A stretch of DNA of 64,000 nt from the NCBI RefSeq assembly GCF_018380615.1, contig NZ_JAGYVZ010000001.1, positions 93,723 to 157,722 of the forward strand, written 5' to 3'. The stretch is from Flavobacterium psychroterrae (GTDB taxonomy: Bacteria > Bacteroidota > Bacteroidia > Flavobacteriales > Flavobacteriaceae). Each line of letters begins with the position of its first letter. Position 1 is the stretch's first letter. Both the position numbers and the translations under genes were made by a program. Under the pieces are notes generated by a model, which was given only the letters and a program-made list of their open reading frames with translations, searched no databases and was not told the DNA's origin. This document shows positions 55,518 through 64,000 of this stretch, in pieces.

Positions 55518-57977
55518 ATGAACAGAGAGCAACTTTTTGCGGTAGCAAATGAATGGTTTCAAAATCAGGGATGGAAACCTTTTCCGTTCCAGACACAAAC
55601 CTGGACTTCTTTTTTGCAGGGCAAAAATGGTTTACTGAACGCTCCTACAGGAAGCGGGAAAACCTATGCACTCTGGTTGCCTATTGTTTTGAACTATATA
55701 AAAGACAATCCTAATTATAAAACCAAACATACTCCGGGACTTAAAGCAATTTGGATTACGCCTTTACGTTCGCTATCTGTAGAAATAAAACAAGCTGCGG
55801 AAAGAGTTGTCAATGATTTAGGAACCAAAATGACCGTTGGGATTCGTTCCGGAGATACATCTGCAAGCGAAAGAGCCAAGCAAAAAGGCAAAATGCCGGA
55901 TTTATTGGTGACAACACCGGAAAGTTTGCAATTGCTTCTCGCAACAAAAGGCTACGATAAAATATTCGCCAATTGTACGGCAATTGTTATTGACGAATGG
56001 CACGAATTATTAGGTACAAAACGAGGCGTACAAACAGAACTTGGATTGTCCCGACTAAAAGCTATTGCGCCTAAAATGCGTATTTGGGGAATTTCGGCAA
56101 CGATTGGAAATCTGCAGCAAGCACAGGAAGTTTTACTGGGCGTTGATTCAGAAGCCTACAATAATTCGGTATTAATTAAGGCTCAGATTCATAAAAAGAT
56201 AAAAGTAATCTCGATTATTCCGGATAAGATGGAAACGTATCCGTGGCGCGGGCATATGGGTTTACATCTTATTGATGAAGTTGCTAAAATTGTAAAAGCC
56301 AGTAAAACGACTTTGATTTTTACCAATGTTCGGTCGGCTTGCGAAATCTGGTTTCAGCGATTACTCGAAAAATATCCTGAGTTTGCTGGAGAAATGGCAA
56401 TGCATCACGGAAGTATTAACAGGGAAACGCGACTTTGGGTTGAACAAGCGATTAGAGACGAGGAATTAAAAGTGGTGGTTTGCACTTCGAGTCTGGATTT
56501 GGGTGTCGATTTTGCGCCTGTAGAAACCATTATTCAGGTTGGCGGACCTAAAGGTGTTGCGCGCTTTTTGCAAAGAGCGGGACGAAGCGGACATCAGCCC
56601 GGGAAAGAAAGTGTGATTTATTTTCTTGCCACGCACGCGATTGAATTGATCGAAGCTTCGGCATTAAAAAAAGCGGTTGAAGAAAATGTAATTGAAGATC
56701 GGGTTCCCTATTTGAATAGTTGGGATGTTTTGGTACAATATTTAAATACTTTGGCGGTTTCAGACGGATTTATTCCTGATGAAATTTTTAAAGAGGTTAA
56801 AGGAACGTTTTGTTATCAGGCAATGACGGAGGAAAACTGGAACTGGATTCTAAATTTTATTTCTAACGGAAGCCAAAGTTTACAGGCTTATGATGAATAT
56901 AAAAAGGTGGAAGTTGAGGAAGACGGACACTTTAAAATCAATAGTCGTCTAATAGCGATGCATCACCGCATGCAAATTGGAACCATTGTGGGCGATGCGG
57001 TGGTGAATGTAAAATTCATGAGCGGTGGTTATATTGGGACTATTGAGGAATGGTTTGTTTCGAAATTAAAACCCGGAGATACTTTTATCTTTGCGGGTAA
57101 ACAACTGGAATTGTTCAGGATACGAAATATGCAGGTTTTGGTTCGAAAGGCAGATCCTAAAAAGAAATCAAAAGTAGTGAGCTGGATGGGCGGACGAATG
57201 GCGCTTTCGGCACAAATGAGTGAATTGCTCCGCCATGAATTGTATCGCGCGAATACTGATGATTTATCTCCGGAATTAAAAGCTTTAAAACCATTGTTTA
57301 CAAGACAACGAAAGGAATCTATTGTTCCTGGTGACGATCAGTTTTTGATTGAAACTTTTAAAACAAGAGAAGGTTATCATGCTCTTTTTTATCCATTCGA
57401 AGGTCGGTTTGTGCATGAAGCTCTGGCGAGTTTATTGGCTTATAGAATTAGCTTGCTATTGCCTATAAGTTTTTCGCTTGCGTATAACGATTACGGATTC
57501 GAATTACTATCAGATCAGGAAATTGATATGCAGAATGTTTTAGATAATAATCTATTTTCTACAGAATATGTACATCATGATTTGCAAAAAAGTCTGAATG
57601 CTACAGAAATGGCAAGACGTAAATTCAGGGATATTGCCGTAATTGCAGGTTTGGTTTTTACAGGTTTTCCGGGTAAAATGGTAAAGACAAAACATTTGCA
57701 AAGCGGTTCGCAATTATTGTTTGAAGTTTTCAGGGATTATGAACCTGATAATTTATTATTTCAGCAGGCATATCGCGAAACCTTTGAGCATCAGCTTGAA
57801 GAAGGGCGTTTGATTATGGCCTTGGAACGAATTGAGAAGCAGGAAATTGTCTGGAAAAAATGTTTAAAACCTACGCCTTTTAGTTTTCCTGTTATCACGG
57901 ACAGGTTGCGCGAAAAATTATCTAGCGAGAGTTTAGCTGAACGAATTAAAAAAATGACGGCTTCGTATATGAAGTAA
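55518..57977 (+). CDS. Ligase-associated DEXH-box helicase (Lhr-Core)
   Basis: This 819-residue superfamily 2 helicase has Walker A APTGSGKTY (42-50), ITPLRSLS, TTPESLQLLL, the DEWH box (159-162), SATIGN, HHGSINRETR and QRAGRSGHQPG. The C-terminal winged helix and Lhr-core beta-barrel follow. This is the Lhr-like helicase of the repair cluster studied in Pseudomonas putida. It would translocate 3' to 5' on DNA in step with the neighbouring nuclease and ligase. The next gene starts 6 bp downstream. Confidence 0.93.
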   Translation: MNREQLFAVANEWFQNQGWKPFPFQTQTWTSFLQGKNGLLNAPTGSGKTYALWLPIVLNYIKDNPNYKTKHTPGLKAIWITPLRSLSVEIKQAAERVVNDLGTKMTVGIRSGDTSASERAKQKGKMPDLLVTTPESLQLLLATKGYDKIFANCTAIVIDEWHELLGTKRGVQTELGLSRLKAIAPKMRIWGISATIGNLQQAQEVLLGVDSEAYNNSVLIKAQIHKKIKVISIIPDKMETYPWRGHMGLHLIDEVAKIVKASKTTLIFTNVRSACEIWFQRLLEKYPEFAGEMAMHHGSINRETRLWVEQAIRDEELKVVVCTSSLDLGVDFAPVETIIQVGGPKGVARFLQRAGRSGHQPGKESVIYFLATHAIELIEASALKKAVEENVIEDRVPYLNSWDVLVQYLNTLAVSDGFIPDEIFKEVKGTFCYQAMTEENWNWILNFISNGSQSLQAYDEYKKVEVEEDGHFKINSRLIAMHHRMQIGTIVGDAVVNVKFMSGGYIGTIEEWFVSKLKPGDTFIFAGKQLELFRIRNMQVLVRKADPKKKSKVVSWMGGRMALSAQMSELLRHELYRANTDDLSPELKALKPLFTRQRKESIVPGDDQFLIETFKTREGYHALFYPFEGRFVHEALASLLAYRISLLLPISFSLAYNDYGFELLSDQEIDMQNVLDNNLFSTEYVHHDLQKSLNATEMARRKFRDIAVIAGLVFTGFPGKMVKTKHLQSGSQLLFEVFRDYEPDNLLFQQAYRETFEHQLEEGRLIMALERIEKQEIVWKKCLKPTPFSFPVITDRLREKLSSESLAERIKKMTASYMK

Positions 57978-57983
57978 CTATAT

Positions 57984-58619
57984 ATGACTATTACCATACA
58001 AAATCAAACTTTTATTTTGCATCCAAGTGGTGCTTTATTTTGGGAAACCAGAAATTTACTGCTCATTTCTGACGTGCACTTAGGGAAAGTTTCACATTTT
58101 AGAAAACACGGCGTGGCGATTCCGAATAATGTGGTTTCAGAAAACTTTAAACGTTTGACTGAGGTTGTCGAAAATTTTAAACCGGAAAAAATTATTTTTC
58201 TCGGCGATTTATTTCATAGTTCTAAAAATACCGAGTGGGATTTATTTGAACAATGGGTAGATTGCTGTACGAACCAAATTATACTTGTTGCTGGAAATCA
58301 TGACATTATAGACAAAAAACATTATATCAAACTTAATATTGACGTGGTGGAATCTCTTGAAATCGATGACTTTTTACTAACACATCATCCTACAATACAA
58401 GAAGGTTTTTTTAATTTTTCAGGACACATTCATCCAGGAATTATTCTTCGTGGTTTTGGTGCGCAATCTTTAAAATTACCTTGTTTTTTCAGAAAAGAAA
58501 ACCAAATGATTCTGGCTGCTTTTGGCGAGTTCACAGGAAAACATGTCTTGAAACCCCAACAAAATGATATTGTTTACGCAATTGCAAATGATGAGGTGAT
58601 CCAGATAAAACTAAACTGA
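57984..58619 (+). CDS. pdeM: Ligase-associated DNA damage response endonuclease PdeM
   Basis: This 211-residue metallophosphoesterase has the full two-metal set: ISDVHLGKVSHFRKHG (D30, H32), IIFLGDLFHS, VAGNHDII and FNFSGHIHPGI. It is the last member (MPE) of the four-gene cluster and acts as a manganese-dependent DNA nuclease in the characterised homologue. Its 3' end overlaps the convergent gene by 9 bp. Confidence 0.92.
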   Translation: MTITIQNQTFILHPSGALFWETRNLLLISDVHLGKVSHFRKHGVAIPNNVVSENFKRLTEVVENFKPEKIIFLGDLFHSSKNTEWDLFEQWVDCCTNQIILVAGNHDIIDKKHYIKLNIDVVESLEIDDFLLTHHPTIQEGFFNFSGHIHPGIILRGFGAQSLKLPCFFRKENQMILAAFGEFTGKHVLKPQQNDIVYAIANDEVIQIKLN

Positions 58620-59117
58620 TTTTTTAAAGTAAAGTTGTTTTTCATTGGTATCGAGATTTACATCATTTTCATAATTGAACTCTTCATAACCTAAGGATTT
58701 TAAATTTTCTATCAAAGTTGTATCAATTTCAAAAGCTTTTGCCCAGATCAAATCGTGTTTTCGCTGTAAAGCCACTTCTTCGGCACGTTTAAAAAGTACC
58801 GAAATATCTTCTGGATTGAAGTAAACGATATGATTTATGCCAATAGGTTTATTAGCATCAAGATTTTGATTTGAAAGTCGGGACGAATTTAATTTCATGA
58901 ACGATAACGGATTTTCGCCATCGTACGCCATTAACATTTCTACCGAAAAATCATTCTGTATTTTGAATAATTGCTGACTTGAAAGGTTTTCTCTCGCGTA
59001 CTTCTCCCCTATTTCTTTTGAATCAGCGAATAAATCCGAGTAGAAATGAAGTGCTTTTTCTTCCATCCAAACGACATTATCATTGATTATAACTACAAAC
59101 TTTGCGACTTTATGCAT
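58611..59117 (-). CDS. GNAT-like hypothetical protein
   Basis: This 168-residue protein has a C-terminal half resembling a GNAT fold: GINHIVYFNPEDISVLFKRA, then KHDLIWAKAFEIDTTLIENL and LGYEEFNY at the position of the last strand. No clear acetyl-CoA loop is visible, so the assignment is tentative. It converges with pdeM, and the ends overlap by 9 bp. Confidence 0.6.
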   Translation of the reverse strand: MHKVAKFVVIINDNVVWMEEKALHFYSDLFADSKEIGEKYARENLSSQQLFKIQNDFSVEMLMAYDGENPLSFMKLNSSRLSNQNLDANKPIGINHIVYFNPEDISVLFKRAEEVALQRKHDLIWAKAFEIDTTLIENLKSLGYEEFNYENDVNLDTNEKQLYFKKSV

Positions 59118-59499
59118 GTGCTTTAATTTTTAATTGCTGATAATAAATTATAGATTATCATAGTGCAAAGTTGAGAAGATTTGCTTCATCAGAAAAGAGC
59201 AAAATGTCCGGTATTTTGTTCGAAATGTCGGTTGTTGGATATTCTCGTTTTGTAATGTTTTTGTCATCCCGATTTTTATGATAATAACAAAACTTTTTCA
59301 TACAGAATTTTGTTTTTATTTCTCGCAGATTTTGCAGATTGAGCAGATTTTATTTTTACAAAGACTATCATTACGAGGAACGAGGAGTCTCAACATGTGA
59401 CTTGCCACAGTTGCACCCGCCAATAGTTACGGAGCTTCTAACCAGGATTCTTCGTTCCTCATAATGACTAAGCAGGCGTAAAACTTTGCAGCATTGCCG
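59118..59499. repeat. Repeat-rich gap with REP/MITE-like copy 7
   Basis: Contains TCTCGCAGATTTTGCAGATT words (about 59321-59340) and the hairpin copy at 59366-59469 (TATCATTACGAGGAACGAGG ... TTCTTCGTTCCTCATAATGA). No gene was seen. Confidence 0.6.
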
Positions 59500-60381
59500 T
59501 TAAATATTCCTTCGATATTCTAAAGGTGAAATTCCTGCAGCATTTTTAAAAAATCTCCCAAAAGCTGATTGATTCGAGAAGTTTAATATATCGCTAATTT
59601 GGTTGATGGTCAGGTTTTTATTTTGAAGTAATACTTTGGCTTCCAGAACGATGATATCTTCTATCCAATTACTGGCTGTTTTGCCGCTATTATTTTTAAT
59701 TACTTCTGATAAATATTTGCGCGTAACATTCAAAGCATCGGCATAATATTGAACTGATCTTTGGCTTATAAAATCTCTGAAAAGTATTTCCTTAAACTTT
59801 TCAAAAATTGGATTTTGTGCAATATCGTTATCAATTTTCTGCTTAATGGAATCGAGTTCGTAAATCAGAATATACAAATAACCACGAAGAATTGATGGCT
59901 GATGATTTGATTCATTTTCAATCGATTGTTTGAGTAATGAGAAGATTTGCTCAAATTTTTCTTTGCTGTTTTTATCCAAATTAAAAACATGCATTTCACT
60001 ATTATCGAAAAATTCATATTTTGACAGAAAAAATACATTTGCCTGATTATGAAGAAAAAATTGTGGTTTGAAAAAGATAATATCGATTAAAATTTCGTCA
60101 CTGTCTTTTGTAAAACTTCTAATTACCGACGGTCCTAATGTAAGGATTGCAGGAGCGTGAATGAGGACTTTTTTCAGTTTAGTCTGCATTACAATACTTC
60201 CCTTTCTAAGAAACTCTATTGCATAACTTTCTGCGCGATAAGGTTCGCTGATATACGGATGATTTTCTGCCTGAACATAAAAGTAATCTTTATTATTTAC
60301 AGCATCGGTAAACAGACTTTTATGATGTGCCAGCGAATATGTTGTAATCTTACTGTTCAATACTTTTGGTTTAATCTTCAT
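59500..60381 (-). CDS. AraC-family transcriptional regulator
   Basis: This 293-residue protein has a cupin-like N-terminus (AESYAIEFLRKGSIVMQTKLK) and a C-terminal helix-turn-helix pair (SVQYYADALNVTRKYLSEVIKN and TINQISDILNFSNQSAFGRFFK). The target is unknown. The neighbouring PQQ-type dehydrogenase lies upstream on the same strand with a terminator between. Confidence 0.87.
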   Translation of the reverse strand: MKIKPKVLNSKITTYSLAHHKSLFTDAVNNKDYFYVQAENHPYISEPYRAESYAIEFLRKGSIVMQTKLKKVLIHAPAILTLGPSVIRSFTKDSDEILIDIIFFKPQFFLHNQANVFFLSKYEFFDNSEMHVFNLDKNSKEKFEQIFSLLKQSIENESNHQPSILRGYLYILIYELDSIKQKIDNDIAQNPIFEKFKEILFRDFISQRSVQYYADALNVTRKYLSEVIKNNSGKTASNWIEDIIVLEAKVLLQNKNLTINQISDILNFSNQSAFGRFFKNAAGISPLEYRRNI

Positions 60382-60415
60382 TCAAATATAGGAAACCCTG
60401 CTTGGGATAACAAAA

Positions 60416-60437
60416 AATGGCGCCAAATAGCGCCATT
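60416..60437 (-). terminator. Terminator after the sugar dehydrogenase gene
   Basis: AATGGCGC (60416-60423) and GCGCCATT (60430-60437) form a perfect stem with a six-base loop. On the minus strand it is followed by TTTTTG. Confidence 0.85.
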
Positions 60438-60477
60438 AATTTTATTCTGTTAAGAATATATATTTAAAAATAATATC

Positions 60478-61704
60478 TTATTTCTTGTCAATTTTATAAA
60501 GTCTTCCGCCATCTGTTACAGCGTATAAAGCTCCGTCAGTTCCTTGAGTAACATCTCTAAAACGCTGACCTTCTGAAGCAAGAAGTCTTTCCTCGCCAAT
60601 TACTTTATTGTCTTTTATAGCTAGACGAATAAGGTGCGTTGCGCTTAATGATCCTATAAAAAGGTTATTTTGCCATTCCGGAACACGATTTCCTGTGTAG
60701 AAAGTCATACCACTTGGTGAAACCACGGGATCCCAATAGTAAACCGGTTGCTCTAAACCATCTTGTTGTGTAATTCCTGCACCAATTTTTTCTCCGCTAT
60801 ATTCAATTCCGTATGTAATTGTTGGCCATCCGTAATTAGAACCTGCTTTTAAACGGTTGATTTCGTCTCCTCCACGTGGTCCGTGCTCAGACAACCAGAT
60901 TTCATTTGTAACAGGATTAAGTGCTAAACCTTGCGGATTTCTGTGTCCAATAGTATATAACTCAGGCAAAGCTCCCGTTCCCGTAAAAGTAGGATTTCCG
61001 GTTGCAGGCTGACCTTCTTTTGTAATTCTAACCACTTTACCTAAACCTGATGAAACAGATTGTGCTAATGGTCTTGTTTCCAGCACAGAGCGTTCTCCGG
61101 TACTTACAACAAGGAAACCTGATTTATCAAAAAGTATACGTCCGCCATAGTGAAGTGTGCTTGCATTTGCAGGTTTTGCTCTGTAAATTATGGTGGCACC
61201 TTCTATCGTTTTTTCGTCAGCTGAAAGTTTTCCTTTCGCTACAGCGGTATTATTTCCGCCAGTTGTAGCTTCGGCAAAAACCCAGTAAATCATACGATTT
61301 GTGGCAAAATCAGGATCAATCGTCAAACCTAATAAACCACCTTGTCCAACTGAATTTACGGCCGGAATACCAGTAATTGGTGCGCTTAAAACTCCCGCTG
61401 TTGTAGCGATGCGCATTGTTCCTGTTTTTTCTGTGATTAATAATCTGCCATCAGGCAAACTTTTTATTCCCCACGGACTTGATAATGTTGTTGCAAGAAC
61501 AACTCCTTCATAAGGTGTATTTGTTTGAACACCACTAATTCTGGTTTGTCCTTCAAATGCAGGTTTGTAAGCGGTATTAGCAGCATTTCCTTCTACAGGA
61601 TTTGTAGTAGTACCTGGATTTACATCGACTTTATCGTCACTTGAGCAGCTAAATAATGTTATTAAGACACTCGAAACAATAGCAATTTGGTTAATATTTC
61701 TCAT
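60478..61704 (-). CDS. PQQ-dependent sugar dehydrogenase-like lipoprotein
   Basis: This 408-residue protein has a lipoprotein signal (LITLFSCSSDD, Cys20). A six-bladed glucose/sorbosone dehydrogenase propeller follows: SSPWGIKSLPDGRLLITEKTG, LLGLTIDPDF, HYGGRILF, GHRNPQGLALNP and EIWLSEHGPRGGDEINRLKAG carry the PQQ and active-site His residues. It probably oxidises aldose sugars in the periplasm. The dehydrogenase would need PQQ, and no PQQ synthesis genes are in the window. Confidence 0.9.
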   Translation of the reverse strand: MRNINQIAIVSSVLITLFSCSSDDKVDVNPGTTTNPVEGNAANTAYKPAFEGQTRISGVQTNTPYEGVVLATTLSSPWGIKSLPDGRLLITEKTGTMRIATTAGVLSAPITGIPAVNSVGQGGLLGLTIDPDFATNRMIYWVFAEATTGGNNTAVAKGKLSADEKTIEGATIIYRAKPANASTLHYGGRILFDKSGFLVVSTGERSVLETRPLAQSVSSGLGKVVRITKEGQPATGNPTFTGTGALPELYTIGHRNPQGLALNPVTNEIWLSEHGPRGGDEINRLKAGSNYGWPTITYGIEYSGEKIGAGITQQDGLEQPVYYWDPVVSPSGMTFYTGNRVPEWQNNLFIGSLSATHLIRLAIKDNKVIGEERLLASEGQRFRDVTQGTDGALYAVTDGGRLYKIDKK

Positions 61705-61952
61705 AGATTTGGGATTTATGTATTAAAAATAGTTACGATTTGTATACATTCTAATTTTAGAACAAAGCAAAAATGATAAAATAAAATAAAAGATGTGTTA
61801 TATAATTTATGAGAAAAGTTATACGATTTTAATATTTATTTCATCGCAGCGCAGATTAATAGAGAAAAATGCAAAGTACAGAGAGACAATGATTTGATTT
61901 GGATTTTGTTTATATCCATTTCTTCATTGATAAATTTGTGGTTAAAAGTCTT

Positions 61953-61997
61953 TTTGTTAATGAAGATATTTCGCTATTTTTGCAATCATCAGATGAT
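61953..61997 (+). promoter_or_regulatory. Promoter and operator of the GntR gene
   Basis: TTTG (61953-61956) and TATTTTTG (61975-61982), 18 bases apart, fit the Bacteroidota promoter. ATCATCAGATGAT (61985-61997), a palindrome with six-base arms, follows at the transcription start. A related site lies before the next gene (62686-62700). Confidence 0.65.
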
Positions 61998-62004
61998 ATG
62001 ACAA

Positions 62005-62670
62005 ATGAAAACAATTATCCATAAAAAATCTTTGGCTGAAGAAGTTGCTTCAAAATTACAGGAGCAAATATCTGAGGGCTATTATAAAATCAATGATAAA
62101 TTGCCTATTGAAACGGAACTTATGAAGAGTTTTGGCGTAGGCCGATCTTCGATCAGGGAAGCGATGAAATTGTTGTCTAATTCCGGATTACTCAAAATTA
62201 AGCAGGGTCTTGGAACATTTGTACAGGAAATCAACAGTACCCGCGAACCTATGAATGATAAATTAATGCGGGCAAAGGTTCAGGATATTGATGAAGTCCG
62301 ACAATTATTAGAACTCAAAATTGCTGAAAAAGCGGCTCTTAACAGAACTGATGATGATATAACAGCAATGAAACTGCATTTAGCCAATCGAGTAAAAGCA
62401 GCGAAAGAAGGTTTACTGGAAGAATGTATTGAGGCTGATGTACAATTTCATATTGCAATTGCTGAAGCTTCTAAAAATGAAATTCTGGCTGATTTGTATC
62501 AATCTGTTGCAATACATCTCAAAAAAGGTTTTTTGGAACTTTATCCTGATATTCAAATATTTCAAAATACTTATTCAATACATGAACAGCTTTTAGAAAG
62601 CATCATTGCAAAAGATTCTAAAAAAGCCTGGAATACTGTCGCCAAAATAATAGGACATATTAATTACTAA
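62005..62670 (+). CDS. GntR/FadR-family regulator
   Basis: This 221-residue protein has an N-terminal winged helix (LQEQISEGYYKINDKLPIETE and FGVGRSSIREAMKLLSNSGLL, ending GLGTFVQ) and a C-terminal FCD ligand domain (DEVRQLLELKIAEKAAL and ECIEADVQFHIAIAEASKNE). FCD regulators bind small organic acids and repress neighbouring genes. The adjoining MFS gene shares its operator motif, so autoregulation and control of that transporter are likely. Confidence 0.9.
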   Translation: MKTIIHKKSLAEEVASKLQEQISEGYYKINDKLPIETELMKSFGVGRSSIREAMKLLSNSGLLKIKQGLGTFVQEINSTREPMNDKLMRAKVQDIDEVRQLLELKIAEKAALNRTDDDITAMKLHLANRVKAAKEGLLEECIEADVQFHIAIAEASKNEILADLYQSVAIHLKKGFLELYPDIQIFQNTYSIHEQLLESIIAKDSKKAWNTVAKIIGHINY

Positions 62671-62685
62671 TTTTTTACCAAATTC

Positions 62686-62700
62686 ATCAGATCATCTGAT
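62686..62700. promoter_or_regulatory. GntR operator before the MFS gene
   Basis: ATCAGATCATCTGAT is a palindrome with seven-base arms. It contains ATCATCTGAT, the exact complement of ATCAGATGAT at 61988-61997 in front of the gntR gene. Confidence 0.65.
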
Positions 62701-62708
62701 TTTACATC

Positions 62709-63947
62709 ATGAAGACAAATTCAAGTTTAACAAACTCCACAATTGATACTAAACAATTAGCCCAGCAAACTGTTTTTTCAATTTTATTTACCATCAGCTT
62801 TACGCATTTTATAAATGACTTATTACAAGCTGTAATTCCTGCGGTGTATCCTATTATAAAAGACAAATTTCATTTAACGTTTACAGAAATCGGATTGATT
62901 ACGTTAACGTATCAACTTACAGCATCGATTTTACAACCCTTTATTGGTTTTTATACAGATAGAAAACCACGCCCGTATTCATTAGCAATTGCAATGGTTT
63001 TTACAATGGTAGGTTTGGCTGCGGTTGCCGTGGCTTCAAGTTTTACTAATATTTTACTTGCGGTAAGTTTAATTGGTATTGGATCGTCTATATTTCATCC
63101 TGAGGCTTCAAGGGTTGCACATATGGCTTCCGGCGGAAAAAAAGGTCTGGCTCAGTCTATTTTTCAATTAGGAGGAAATGCAGGAAGTGCGATTGGACCT
63201 TTGCTTGCAGCGATTATTGTGGTTCCTTACGGTCAGTTTAATATAATCTGGTTTTGTATTGCAGCGGTTCTGGGAATTGTGATTCTTTCAGGAATTGCAA
63301 AATGGTATCAGAAACATTTAGCTTTAAAAGCAAAAAACAAATCTACTGTTACGGAGGAAATTCATCATTCACTTTCAAGAAAAAAAGTGATCTTTTCATT
63401 GGGTATTTTGCTGGTATTAATATTTTCGAAATATTTTTATATGGCAAGTATGACAAGTTACTATACTTTCTATCTTATTGATAAATTTCAATTGTCAGTA
63501 CAGGAATCTCAAATTTATCTTTTTGCATTTATGGGCGCTGTTGCAGCCGGGACATTGTTTGGCGGAGCTTTAGGAGATCGTTTTGGTCGAAAATATATTA
63601 TCTGGATTTCTATTTTAGGCGTTGCCCCTTTTACTTTACTATTGCCTTATGCTTCGCTTTTCTGGACAGGAATTTTATCGGTCTTAATTGGTTTAATTAT
63701 ATCATCTGCTTTCTCTGCAATTTTGGTTTATGCGACAGAACTTGTTCCGGGGAAAGTTGGTTTAATAGCGGGACTTTTCTTCGGATTGGCGTTTGGTATG
63801 GGCGGATTAGGATCGGCAGTATTAGGAAAACTGGCTGATACAACAAGCATTGAATATGTATTTAAGGTTTGTGCCTTTTTACCTTTGATAGGAATTCTGA
63901 CTACTTTTTTACCTAACATTGAAGGAAAGAAAAAGATTAAAAACTAA
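62709..63947 (+). CDS. MFS transporter, fosmidomycin-resistance (Fsr) type
   Basis: This 412-residue protein has 12 hydrophobic segments. The start FSILFTISFTHFINDLLQAVIPAVYP matches the Fsr-type family, and the MFS loop motif appears as GFYTDRKPRPYS and GGALGDRFGRKY. GIGSSIFHPEASRVAHMASGG is the family's conserved central motif. It lies 38 bp after the gntR gene, with an operator between, so it is probably a small-molecule exporter induced through that regulator. The natural substrate is unknown. Confidence 0.87.
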   Translation: MKTNSSLTNSTIDTKQLAQQTVFSILFTISFTHFINDLLQAVIPAVYPIIKDKFHLTFTEIGLITLTYQLTASILQPFIGFYTDRKPRPYSLAIAMVFTMVGLAAVAVASSFTNILLAVSLIGIGSSIFHPEASRVAHMASGGKKGLAQSIFQLGGNAGSAIGPLLAAIIVVPYGQFNIIWFCIAAVLGIVILSGIAKWYQKHLALKAKNKSTVTEEIHHSLSRKKVIFSLGILLVLIFSKYFYMASMTSYYTFYLIDKFQLSVQESQIYLFAFMGAVAAGTLFGGALGDRFGRKYIIWISILGVAPFTLLLPYASLFWTGILSVLIGLIISSAFSAILVYATELVPGKVGLIAGLFFGLAFGMGGLGSAVLGKLADTTSIEYVFKVCAFLPLIGILTTFLPNIEGKKKIKN

Positions 63948-64000
63948 TAATGATTTGGTTTTAAACCAAAATAAAGAAAGCGCTGAATCTTAGTAGATTC
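63948..64000. other. Window end, no feature seen
   Basis: Short AT-rich tail after the MFS stop. No gene or hairpin was supported. Confidence 0.4.

Noticed and set aside
1..64000. tRNA, rRNA, riboswitch, phage or transposase genes
   Set aside because: None recognised on either strand by reading. A covariance search was not possible here, so small RNAs could have been missed.

Overview
The window looks like chromosomal DNA of a Flavobacterium-type bacterium (Bacteroidota, Flavobacteriaceae). The base composition is AT-rich. Promoter-like sites of the Bacteroidota type (TTTG, about 18-22 bases, TAnnTTTG) occur, there is a SusC/FecA-style TonB receptor with an N-terminal carboxypeptidase-regulatory domain, LytS/LytTR and AraC regulators are common, and the four-gene ligase-associated DNA repair set is present. 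No rRNA, tRNA, CRISPR array, transposase or phage gene was recognised.

Layout. 1-3878 (minus) is the N-terminal 1,292 residues of a giant secreted repeat protein that runs off the left edge; its repeats are 321-bp units, some almost identical. 4718-19000 is a hydroxamate siderophore locus: a broken AraC regulator, a broken lysine-hydroxylase-like 2-oxoglutarate oxygenase, a nitroreductase, a PLP decarboxylase, an IucA/IucC synthetase fused to an acyltransferase, a lysine/diamine N-hydroxylase, a second (broken) IucA/IucC synthetase, a MATE exporter, an acyl carrier protein and an acyl-AMP ligase. 19479-23373 holds the TonB receptor and a PepSY membrane protein that would complete uptake and reduction. 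23467-33276 is a mixed region with a TetR/MFS pair, a SLAC1/TehA channel, AraC regulators, a broken DoxX-like gene, a short-chain dehydrogenase (SDR), a DUF1223 protein and a LytS/LytTR two-component pair. 33693-41187 is a run of minus-strand enzymes: two exported epoxide-hydrolase-like proteins, a cupin, and a tight five-gene unit of YceI, tautomerase, SDR, NTF2-like protein and nitronate monooxygenase. 41689-50937 holds a Crp/Fnr regulator, an 819-residue lipoprotein, SDRs with HxlR or TetR partners, MarR, GNAT and a response regulator. 51116-58619 contains a frameshifted hypothetical gene followed by the ligase-associated repair cluster (exonuclease, DNA ligase, Lhr-like helicase, PdeM phosphoesterase). 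58611-63947 ends with a GNAT-like protein, an AraC regulator, a PQQ-type sugar dehydrogenase, a GntR/FadR regulator and an MFS exporter.

Two things stand out. First, four otherwise well-formed genes each carry a single in-frame stop codon with homologous-looking sequence continuing in the same frame: AraC at 5507, oxygenase at 7237, synthetase at 15063 and DoxX at 28026. Three lie in the siderophore locus, which suggests siderophore production has been or is being lost, or that the sequence needs checking. Second, the intergenic DNA is full of palindromic dispersed repeats. These include seven copies of a roughly 100-bp REP/MITE-like hairpin, a 163-bp element with 17-bp terminal inverted repeats and a clear 9-bp target duplication, and a 215-bp tandem array inside the DNA repair cluster.

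Regulation can be read directly in several places. Two paralogous TetR genes sit next to operators that differ in the outer half-site base. The GntR gene and the MFS gene after it share an operator motif. Several perfect hairpin terminators separate units.
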